DNA of 64,000 bases from the NCBI GenBank assembly GCA_029224185.1, contig CM055194.1:25399402-25463401 (forward strand), read 5' to 3'. This document shows, in pieces, positions 24,067 through 47,403 of this stretch; position 1 is the first letter of the stretch; each line of letters opens with the position of its first letter. A program made the position numbers and the translations under genes. The DNA comes from Karalla daura. Its lineage: Eukaryota > Chordata > Actinopteri > Chaetodontiformes > Leiognathidae. The notes below the pieces were generated by a model. That model made no database searches and was not told where the DNA came from. It saw only the letters and a program-made list of their open reading frames with translations.

Positions 24067-25958
24067 AGCCTTGGCGGTATTTTTAGCAGCCATTGTAAAC
24101 GAGCGGCTTGGTGCACGCGGGCTGCTCTGTCTGCTGCTGACGGCCAGAGAGAGAGTCTGGCTGAGCAACAAGAGCACGGCTCTGAGTGGAGTTTCCAGAA
24201 GGGCGAGATAAAGGAAGCAGGGAGTAAGATTTCTTTCTCTTTTTTCCTCCCTCCCTCCCTCCCTCCTTGAGCCCGCCTCTCACCACTCTGGGGCTAAAAG
24301 TTTCCATTGTGAGAGAGACACACGTGAGAGTGGATGGGTGGGGGCAGGGGACTGGTGAACTTTCACAAGCCACAAACTAAGACTCCACTGACTGAATGTG
24401 GGTTTGAACCGGTACGTGAGGCAGAGAAGAAGCCGTAAAGGCTTCACAAACATCACGTTTCCCCTGGTTCCTCCTGGCCGCGCTGCCACGCCCCGCTGGG
24501 GCGCCAGGTCTGTGGAAAATTACTGCCATGAAGAGCTGACAGAGACCATCTGAGGAAATCCCCAAGACCCTGCTCACTGCGTGTTGGGCTGAGATAATAG
24601 AGCACAGTCTCTCTGGGCTCAACAAAGAGCAGCTCACGTGGTCCACAGCCAGCAGCTCCTGTCAGGAATCTCACTCCACAACATCCAGTCGGCCTGTCCA
24701 GGAGCAGCAGGCCTCTCCTAGTTCACAGGGTTTTACATCCAGCTAACGTGTCTCTTCTTTTCCAGGCTTGTCGCACACCCCCAACTCAGACAAAGCTGAA
24801 ATAATGTTCAGCAAGTCCCAAGCTGACACGTTTGAAAAGTACACAAAGAGCATGAGCAAGTTCCTGGAGAAGTACGACAACGGAGCACAGCTCGATGCCC
24901 AGCTCTACGAGGACTGTGGAGGCGAGTCAGAGCCAGTCACACACACCTCAATAACCAACGAGCAGATGTGTTACAAACGTCTGGAGCTCATGACACTACC
25001 AAAGTCATGTCAGAGCGAGAAGCTAACGTGTGCTGTTGTGTGCAGACCGTCCTGCTCCGTACAAAGAGCGTGGACCCCTGGAACAGGAGAAGCCCGTCAT
25101 CAGGAAGGCGTGCCGCTTCGACCGCTCCCTGCTGGGAGAGTGCTCCGGGGAGCTGGACCCCAGCTTCGGCTACAAGGACGGAAAACCATGCATCATCGTC
25201 AAGCTCAACAGGATCGTCAACTTCAGACCTGAGGTAGGATCAGAGGCAGGTTTACAGCCTGGGACCAGTGACTACAGCTGCACTCACACTGATGAACTGA
25301 TCTGAGCTCTACTACTCTGGAAAGATTTGAACTTCTGAAGACATTTTGAGGTTGATAAGCAGCCAGTTTTAAAACTTTCCATCCGTCTCAGCCCCGTCAG
25401 TGGTGCTCCAGTATCGTTCTGAGTCAGCTGCAGACACGCTATCTGAGGTGAAGGTAGCGTGTGTGAAAGCACACGCAGCCACCTGCTCAGGATGTCTCCT
25501 CTCTGTTCTCCAGGCTCCTGCAAACAACCAGAGCGTGCCCGAGCCTCTGCAGAGCAAAGTGCAGCCCAACCTCATCCCCATCTACTGCAAGAACAAGGTA
25601 CATGTGATGCACCAACACACACACACTCACTCATAGTACTGTACATCAGATCAGCAGCTGTAGAACAACTGGACTTCATACTGAACCTTTATGTTTGCAG
25701 AGAGACGAGGATGCAGATAAGATCGGGGAGATCAAGTACTTTGGCATTGCCGAGGGCTTCCCCCTGCAGTACTACCCGTACTACGGCAAAAGGCTGCACC
25801 CCAACTACCTGCAGCCGCTGGTGGCCATCCAGTTCACCAACCTGACGCTGGGCCAGGAGCTGCGCATCGAGTGCAAAGCTTACGGAGAAAACATCCAGTA
25901 CAGCGAGAAAGATCGCTACCAGGGACGCTTTGATGTGAAGATCACCATCAACTCGTGA
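20238..25958 (+). CDS. atp1b1: Na+/K+-ATPase subunit beta-1 (6 exons, complete)
   Basis: The beta subunit brings the Na+/K+-ATPase alpha subunit to the plasma membrane and tunes K+ affinity. Exons are 20238-20331, 23442-23570, 24766-24921, 25046-25233, 25514-25597 and 25701-25958: 909 bp, 302 residues, normal for the family. It is a type II membrane protein with a short cytosolic tail (GGWRTFLWNSEKREFLGRTG), one membrane span at about residues 34-60 (starting FKIILFYVIFYACLAGIF) and the YKPTYQDRVAPPG motif just outside. The ectodomain has the conserved cysteines, FPLQYYPYYGK, VAIQFTNLT and ENIQYSEKDRYQGRFDVKI. Of the three glycosylation sequons of mammalian beta-1, NQS and NLT are present; the third position reads ECSG, not NCSG. 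Intron 3 uses a GC donor. Teleosts often have two beta-1 paralogues, and I cannot tell which this is. Confidence 0.97.
21016..22278. repeat. Cluster of TG/CA microsatellites in atp1b1 intron 1
   Basis: Three short dinucleotide tracts lie at about 21016-21039 (TG), 21271-21311 (CA) and 22249-22278 (CA). The remainder of the 3.1-kb intron (20332-23441) holds no recognisable exon. A GAG trinucleotide run sits at 23126-23157. Confidence 0.9.
24021..24062. repeat. (CT)n microsatellite in atp1b1 intron 2
   Basis: About 41 bp of CT, followed at 24244-24267 by a short CTCC run. The rest of intron 2 (23571-24765) shows nothing recognisable. Confidence 0.95.
24922..25045 (+). other. atp1b1: GC-AG intron of atp1b1
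   Basis: Exon 3 must end after one base of a codon so that GGA-G joins AC to give CGD, matching the conserved CGD of beta-1 proteins. The base pair after that point is GC (GGAG|GCGAGT). The nearest GT, four bases on, would shift the frame. The acceptor is a normal TGTGCAG. The intron is 124 bp. The donor otherwise matches the strong AG|GYRAGT pattern expected of GC donors. Confidence 0.85.
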
Positions 25959-27006
25959 CCTCAGCCATCACAAGCACTCTCATTTTAAGACAAATAAAAT
26001 GTAGAGAACAAAAGAGTTCAGATGAAACACCACTAGTCTTTGAACATTCATACTATACAGGACCTACACTTAATCTGTGTGCTTTACACTAGCTTTTCTG
26101 TGTGTTTGTCGAGGGGTAGAATGTAAAATACAAGAGTAGCAATAGCAAATATTTATTCTACTGTACATGAGAATATTCCTTGAGCCATGGGATGTGTTCA
26201 TCTATTACTGTAAAACTGCAATTCCACTACTGACGTGTAGCGAGCTGTTTCTGTCCCCACTCTTTCATCCTAACGTGGTTTCTATATATTTTTGGAGTGT
26301 CCAGCGCTGTAGTCTAGTCCTGTTCTCTCTCCCGTCTTATGTCAGCTTCCGTGGTCCAAGGTGTGTGCGTGTGCGCTCGTGTCTGTGTGCAGGTGTGTTA
26401 GTTTCTGTGAGCGTGTGGAGTGTGTGTCGATGTGCTCTGACTAACTGAAATACTAGCATGGTACTCTGAACCTTTAAGGCCCATGTATGAGTAAATGACT
26501 GCGCTCCATGGAATCTGTTTTTTTGCGTGTTTCTTTAACCGAGTTGTTCAAAGTTGGCTGTGGAAGGATACGTTTGTACACCTTTCTTTTTTTGTTCATC
26601 TTTAGCTGTAGGATATGGTTTGATGACATTTCTGTTTGATACTCTTACATCTGTTCATTCTTAATAGATAGTGTAGAGCCTTGTGGGTCCAGCCTAGAAG
26701 ACTGTCACCTCCACAAAAACAGTGGCAACTCAGTGCTTTGAAATCTGTTTTGCTGGAGACATCACATGACGTGATGCTACTTACTATTGAATGTTTTAGC
26801 CATTTTCATGGTGGAAGAATTTTATATTTATGCAGTTGTACATTTTTTTCAAAGTTTAATGTATGAATCCAATACCAAAGTCGCTGGTCAAAAAGTTCGA
26901 GAATATCAGAGGCAATGCAGTATCTCAGTAAGATGTTTAGTTGATGTGAAAATACTTAATTCAATGTTGAAGATCAAAACACTTGTCAGGAGTCTGCTCT
27001 TGTCAC

Positions 27007-27012
27007 TTTATT
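27007..27012 (-). terminator. nme7: nme7 poly(A) signal (candidate)
   Basis: TTTATT on the plus strand is AATAAA on the minus strand, about 92 bases past the nme7 stop codon at 27106-27104. Cleavage would fall near 26990, inside the atp1b1 3' UTR. Confidence 0.55.
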
Positions 27013-27033
27013 TAATCTGCATAAGGCTGAAAC

Positions 27034-27039
27034 AATAAA
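27034..27039 (+). terminator. atp1b1: atp1b1 poly(A) signal
   Basis: AATAAA about 1.08 kb after the stop codon, giving a 3' UTR of roughly 1.1 kb (25959 to about 27055). No other canonical plus-strand signal near the end is better placed. The signal lies only 65 bp from the nme7 stop codon on the opposite strand. Confidence 0.65.
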
Positions 27040-27103
27040 CAGAAAAATGAGACAACTGTGAAGTCTTTGTAGTACATGTAGTCACACTCGCGTCCCGCCG
27101 CGT

Positions 27104-41748
<14,645 letters not shown>

Positions 41749-41835
41749 CTGGGCCAAGCGTGGGCAGTCTAGCAGCTCCAGGTGCTACTAGCAAATAGCG
41801 ATCGTTAGCATCACCAAGCTAACAACCACAACTCT

Positions 41836-41849
41836 GTTGCTATGGTAAC
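41836..41849. promoter_or_regulatory. nme7: RFX X-box upstream of nme7
   Basis: GTTGCTATGGTAAC differs by one base from the palindromic RFX X-box consensus GTYNCCATGGYAAC. It is 88 bp upstream of the nme7 start codon (minus strand). A CRE-like ACGTCA (41848-41853) overlaps its end, and an ETS-like GCTTCCGG lies near 41869. RFX factors drive ciliary genes through X-boxes at this distance, and NME7 is a ciliary protein. That makes a functional site likely, though this is inference. Confidence 0.75.
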
Positions 41850-42386
41850 GTCACGGTGCGTTCATGGTGCTTCCGGGGATCTACGAACAAGAAATCTCGT
41901 CAATTCATGGCGTGAGAAAGGACAAGGTTAATACTCAAACATGAAGACATTACAAAACATGCTTGGCAAGTTCCGGCAGTGAATATGAAAAATAGAATGT
42001 CGAAGTCTCGGGACGAAAAATGAAGCAAACGCCATTTGGTTGTATGATGTGGTGATATTACACTGACGCGCAGGAAATGACACACATTTATCAAAAACTG
42101 TGATGCGATGAACTACTTTAAAATGTCACCATGTAGTTAAATGCGCAGTCAACTTTCCGCCAGCTAGTGGTAACCAGGTGCCACTGTAGCTGTCAAATCT
42201 GCAGAAAGTTTATATTTCCGAGCGGCTCCAAACACAGCTCTGAAGCCTGTGTTGTGACCCGGAACAACACGGTGATCATCAGGCGCGCGTAGTTTCTTCA
42301 CCGCAGGTGAGTCGTCGCAGCATCACCCAGGACAGTTTCACCGTCTCCCCTGTCAGCGTCGTCATCAAAGCGCGGTGTTGTCTGCC

Positions 42387-45300
42387 ATGGCCTCCTGGGC
42401 CCAGCGGAGACTACACCTAGCCGCTAATGGACCGCTCATATTAGACGGAGGCCTGGCCACTGAGCTGGAGGCTCAGGGACACAAGTTACAGGTGAAACAT
42501 CACAAACACACGTCAAATCAATTTGTTTATACGGAACATTTAAAAAAGATGACATGATACAAAGATATTTATGTAAGTTGTAGATGAAAAGAAAAGACAA
42601 AAATCTGAAAATATACAGCCTGTGTTGGTTGTCAGAAAGCATGAAAGGGTGCCTGATTTGTGCAGAAACTGACTGTAATAATCCCACAGCTAAAAATAGG
42701 ATTTTAGGATGTTAAATAACCTTTGAAGAATTTATGATACCTATGTTCCACTACTTTGAATAAAGTGTGTCAGTGACTCAAAAGATTCTAACACTTAGTT
42801 GGGGTCACCATGTGTATGATGGTTTGTGGAGACATTTAACGTGTGTGCGTGCAGGGAGATCCTCTGTGGAGTGCAAGGCTTTTGCATACTGATCCCCAGG
42901 CTATAAGAGACGCCCATTACAGGTAGGTCCATCAAAAACGTAACAGCAGGAGCATTATGACAGCCAATTCAGTAGTCATCTTAACCATCTTAGTAATCAT
43001 CTTAATACAACTAATGAGCAACAACTTTATTAGTTGTTCAAAACCTAGAAAAGAACGTTTTCACCACAGCTTTGTCAAGTCAGCCAATCAGAGTACACCT
43101 AAATGTGGATGCCAGATCAGCATGAATAATCAGCGTAATATTCACACAGCTACAAACAGGATTGTGAAATAGACTTTTCTGATGAAACCAGTGTTCCATA
43201 CTTCTATGTTAACTCAAGAGAACAAGGAGATGATCTATTCACCCATTCTCAGTTCCTTTAAAGTGTGGTGTGGTGATCAACAGGTTCCTCCTCAGTGGAG
43301 CTGATGTCATCACCACAGCCACGTACCAGGCCAGTATGGCAGCGTTGGTCCAGGAGCTGGACGTCAGCGCCGGCCGAGCCTCAGAGCTGCTGATGTCGGG
43401 GGTGCAGCTCGCCCGAGAGACGGTGGACAAGTTCATCTGTGATGGAGGAGCAGCAGGTGAGGACAGGACAGGCGCTCTGGTGTTTCTCAGGGAGTGTCCT
43501 CACTCTGACACTGTTCCACCGGTTCCACCGGTTCCACCGGTTCCACCGGTTCCACTGATTCCTGTGCAGGCCGGAGCCGTCCTCTGGTTGCAGGGTCTGT
43601 GGGACCGTACGGAGCTTTCCTGCACGACGGCTCAGAGTACACAGGAGCGTACGCCCAGCAGATGAGTGTGGAGGTGAGCAGCGCCTAGGGCACCACTCTC
43701 GAATCTGAAGTGCAGTCAGTGTGCATCCTGTCGATGCAAATTACAATTAGAGTTAAAAAAGACAAGACATTAAGTAGTTTAAAATTAAGTATCAATAAAG
43801 TAAGAAGTTCTTATATATTATTATGTTATTTTTAGTAAATATGTATTATAAACATCAAAACTTGTATAAACTTTATCATTTCAATATGATTTGTGCATCA
43901 AACAAGAATGAAAAGCATTTAAAACTAATTTTAAATGTACCATCCATAGAAAAAGCAATATTATTTCTGTTTTTTGAAATCAGAATGTAAAGATTCTGTG
44001 TAATTCCAGTTTGTGAATTGACTGCACTGCAAATTATTTCATTGATCAAGTTAAAACAATGTTTGAGAGTCTCTGATTAGCAGTGGTGTGGTAGTCCCCT
44101 GCATCCCGAGTGCAGCTGCCGGGCGTCCTTCTGTCCTCTGCCTGTCCTCTGCCTGTCCTCTACCTGTCCTCTGCCTGTCCTCTACCTGTCCTCTACCTGT
44201 CCTCTACCTCTCCTCTACCTGTCCTCTGCCTGTCCTCTACCTGTCCTCTACCTGTCCTCTGTAGTGATCATGAAGGGTCAGGGTTACAAACGTTAAACGA
44301 TTAAGACCAAACTGATCAGAAGCACAAAGTTGCTAAACGCTGGGTTAGCATAGCTTTGGTTAGCTACACGATTGTTGTTCCTAGCAGAGCAGAGGTTGTC
44401 CTCCCTGTAGTCCTGAGGTCTTCTCCTGCTTGTTTGCTCCTCCAGGAGCTGAGGAGCTGGCACCGGCCACAGGTCTGCAGCCTGCTGGCGGCCGGCGCCG
44501 ACCTCCTCGCCTTTGAGACCATCCCGAGCATCAAGGAGGCGCAGGCTGTGGTGGAGCTGCTCCGGGAGTTCCCCGGCTGCAGCGCCTGGATCTCCTTCTC
44601 CTGCCAGGTGTCTGCAGCTGCTGTCCCGTCTCCTCTCTGACTCATCTCCTCTGCTCTCCTCTCTGTCCCGTCTCCTCTCTGACTCATCTCCTCTCTGTCT
44701 CCTCTGCTCTCCTCTCTGTCCCGTCTCCTCTCTGACTGTCTCCTCTTCTGACTCCTCTCTGACTTGTCTCCTCCCTGTCTCCTCTCTGTTTTGTCTCCTC
44801 TGTCAGGACGTGAGGTGCCTCTCAGATGGCAGTCCCTTTGCTGGAGCGGTGCAGGTGGCCTGCAGGTCCTCTCAGCTTGTGGCTGTAGGAGTGAACTGCT
44901 GCTCCCCGGCGCTGGTGGAGCCGCTGCTGGACTCTGCCCAGTCGCTGAGGAGCCCAGACCAGTGCTGGGTGGTCTATCCCAACAGTGGAGAGGACTGGGA
45001 CACACAGCTGGGGTGAGTCTGCAGCCACAGCTTTGCAGTGTGACCTCAAACTGCTGAATTTGAGGCCAGAGTTAGATCAGCCGCTCCAGGTGTCGTTCAG
45101 CTCAGTCAACTGTTTGAATCATATTTATTTCTATTCAGTTTTCTGACTTTTCTGGAATCATTTGTTTTTTGCTTATACTGTTTCACCTGTTTTTACCTGT
45201 ACTTGTTCTCCTCAAGAATCCTTTATGTGCGATTATTGATTCTTGATGAGGGGGGAATTTCTACAATATCAGTGACTCCATGTTTTCTGACAGTTTGTTT

Positions 45301-45734
45301 CCACTCCAAGGTGGAAAGCGTCAGAGGAACCATCAGCATCGATTCCTGAGCTCTGTGGGGCCTGGATGAAGCAGGGAGCTGCCCTGATAGGTGAGACCAT
45401 CAGACCCGATCATCTCTGAGCTGCTGTGTTCAATTTTATTTCCAGATAACGATCCATTTTCCATTAATGTACTTTTTCTTAATTATACATACATGCATGC
45501 ATACATACATACATGAAATGAAGGCAGTTTCCTCTTCTTCTTCTTGTCACCACTTTGTGATTTTGAGGTACCTGCTATGTTCCAGCTTCATGTAATTAGA
45601 GGCTTGAGTCAGGACTAACGATGCAGCAGACCCTCACACAGCACAACGCTGTCTGCTCCTCAGGAGGCTGCTGTCGGGTCGGCCCCGGTCAGGTCGCAGA
45701 GCTGCGACAGCACCTGGAGGGAAGTCACGGCTGA
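42387..45734 (+). CDS. Homocysteine S-methyltransferase (8 exons, complete)
   Basis: A Zn-dependent methyltransferase of the MmuM/BHMT superfamily, which makes methionine from homocysteine with a donor such as S-methylmethionine or S-adenosylmethionine. Exons are 42387-42491, 42855-42922, 43284-43456, 43570-43673, 44446-44607, 44807-45012, 45311-45390 and 45664-45734: 969 bp, 322 residues, close to bacterial MmuM. I start at the ATG in 'tctgccATGg', which leads at once into the N-terminal family motif ILDGGLATELEAQG. Other hallmarks are GADVITTATYQAS, VAGSVGPYGAFLHDGSEYTG, LLAFETIPS, and the three zinc cysteines in GVNCCSP and IGGGCCR. Length and motifs fit MmuM-like enzymes better than BHMT, which is longer. 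The donor cannot be told from sequence. It is head to head with nme7; its AATAAA is at 45786-45791. Confidence 0.92.
42640..42765 (-). repeat. Unnamed dispersed repeat, diverged inverted copy
   Basis: In methyltransferase intron 1. Reverse-complemented it contains 'aatcctatttttagctgtgg' followed by 'gattattacagtcagtttct', aligned with 'catcctgtttggagctgtgg' and what follows in copy A. Confidence 0.5.
43075..43215 (-). repeat. Unnamed dispersed repeat, inverted copy
   Basis: In methyltransferase intron 2. Reverse-complemented it reads 'aatcctgtttgtagctgtgt', 'gaatattacgctgattattc' and 'atgctgatctggcatccaca'. The core and distal end match copies A and B well. Confidence 0.6.
43509..43552. repeat. 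9-bp minisatellite (ttccaccgg), about 5 copies
   Basis: Short tandem array in methyltransferase intron 3, ending about 18 bp before the splice acceptor of exon 4. Each unit is partly pyrimidine. Confidence 0.9.
44120..44262. repeat. 11-bp minisatellite in methyltransferase intron 4
   Basis: Units of 'cctgtcctcta' and 'cctgtcctctg', about 12 copies. The rest of intron 4 (43674-44445) is AT-rich and featureless. Confidence 0.93.
44628..44800. repeat. Pyrimidine-rich minisatellite filling methyltransferase intron 5
   Basis: Degenerate units of 'ctctctgtcccgtctcc' and 'ctctgactcatctcc' run almost the whole 199-bp intron (44608-44806), right up to the acceptor CTCTGTCAG. The array itself acts as the polypyrimidine tract. 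Confidence 0.9.
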
Positions 45735-45785
45735 AACCTCGAGGCTGTTAGAGGAAGAATTACTGTCTGCTCCAGGAATTTATAA

Positions 45786-45799
45786 AATAAATCTTTATT
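45786..45799. terminator. Back-to-back poly(A) signals on both strands
   Basis: AATAAA on the plus strand (45786-45791) is followed three bases on by TTTATT (45794-45799), which is AATAAA on the minus strand. A further plus-strand AATAAA starts at 45808. The plus signals are about 52 bases after the methyltransferase stop and should end that gene. The minus one could end bivm, whose stop is 1.6 kb away, but other bivm signals may be used. Confidence 0.5.
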
Positions 45800-45904
45800 T
45801 ATTGTAAAATAAACAAACAAACCACTACATCGAATGACACATGACGTGTGTGCTGGGACAAGGACAGTGAGAAGACGTGTGAACATGAACCTGGCCCATG
45901 CAGG

Positions 45905-46106
45905 TCCAGGTTCTCCAGGGGAGAGTCCAGGGTCTCCAGGGGAGAGTCCAGGTTCTCCAGGGGAGAGTCCAGGGTCTCCAGGGGAGAGTCCAGGTTCTCC
46001 AGGGGAGAGTCCAGGTTCTCCAGGGGAGAGTCCAGGGTCTCCAGGGGAGAGTCCAGGGTCTCCAGGGGAGAGTCCAGGTTCTCCAGGGGAGAGTCCAGGA
46101 CCAGGT
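45905..46106. repeat. 21-bp minisatellite, about 10 copies
   Basis: Units of 'ccaggttctccaggggag' plus 'agt', with a T/G variant (gttctcc versus ggtctcc). It lies between the methyltransferase and bivm 3' ends. Because 21 is a multiple of three it gives Ser-Pro-Gly-Glu and Thr-Leu-Pro-Trp pseudo-proteins. Confidence 0.95.
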
Positions 46107-46611
46107 CTGAGCCCGGGCTGCATCACAGCGGGATTCACGAGCACGACCACCAAGCAGCGGCTTGGACCACACCACACCACACCTGGACAACTGGCACTTC
46201 CACTGCACGAACCACTGAACTGGCACCAGACAGCCCACTCATCTGCACAGTGAACCATGGGAGGGGTGGGGGTCACATCTGAACAGACTTTACAGCAAGT
46301 GTGTGTATGTCACTGATTGGGTATAAGATGTAACCAGAATGTGATGAGGACAGATGTGTCTGTCTGACTGTTCCTCTCGTCCTGGGACACACATCGTACA
46401 ACACAGCTGTAGCCTCTCAGTAAAGCTGCAGCTGTTTCTAGTCAAGCTCTTTTCTGAGGCCCTAGTTTGATGTGTGGTAAAGAAAACCGTGAAGTGTGTT
46501 TGTGCTCAGACAGCACTCAGAAAGTCTGTTTTCCTGTGAAACTGTGAGGTCAGTGAACGCCTCTGGAAAAGCTCTGCTGCGTTACGATGTGGCCCCAAAA
46601 ATGACAGCAGA

Positions 46612-46725
46612 GCTGGATCCACAGCTGGATCCACAGCTGGATCCACTGCTGGATCCACTGCTGGATCCACAGCTGGATCCACTGCTGGATCCAGCAGTGG
46701 ATCCACTGCTGGATCCACTGCTGAT
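46612..46725. repeat. 12-bp minisatellite of GGATCC-containing units
   Basis: About nine units of 'ctggatccactg' or 'ctggatccacag', each with the palindrome GGATCC. One junction gives the 14-bp perfect palindrome CAGTGGATCCACTG, so a single strand could form hairpins. It lies in the bivm 3' flank. Confidence 0.93.
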
Positions 46726-47403
46726 AGTCTTAGAAAGTCCTTCACTAACACTAAACACACACCTGACGAGACTACGCAGCTCTTAGTGAGATCCAGGCAT
46801 CATTTACTAAACTGCAGTAAAATGCTGTTGATGAAACCCATCACATTGTTTCAAGTTTCTCTTCACTTACATGCAAACATTTTGCACTTTCACACTTCAT
46901 AGATTCTATTTCAGTGTTTTCTTTGAGTTTGGTTTAAGACTTAAATAAGTTTAACATACCTTCAATCATCAGGTACATTAACCTGCTCAGAACGTCGCTC
47001 TGAAAATACAAGTTTGCGAATCACCTCCAAAGTGAATTATTTCACAACGTTGTGCTGCCCCCGTGTGGTGACGTCTGTTATTGCTGGTTCCTGTCCCTGT
47101 CCAGCTCCAGCGAACCTCTTACATTGCACTAAATGTTGCAGGAAAATAAATAGAGCAGGTGTCTGCTTGGCACTACAAGTTCACTACTGCTCACCTCAGC
47201 TGCTGGACGGGACAGAATGAATGACTAGAGTTAACTAAAGGTTCAGAGTCAGGAGAACGCCACTGAACACGCTGCTGGTTTAGGTCTGGACATGGGGTTT
47301 GTTGGCAGTAAATTAAAGAATAACACCAGATATGTTAACTTAGGCCTATTGTACTGTACTGCTCTGTGTTGTGTAGCCTGGGACCGTGTCCAGCTGAAGC
47401 TCC

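Noticed and set aside
45725..46282. Collagen-like Ser-Pro-Gly frames near the methyltransferase 3' end
   Set aside because: They come from the 21-bp minisatellite at 45905-46106; both strands are open and no gene context exists.
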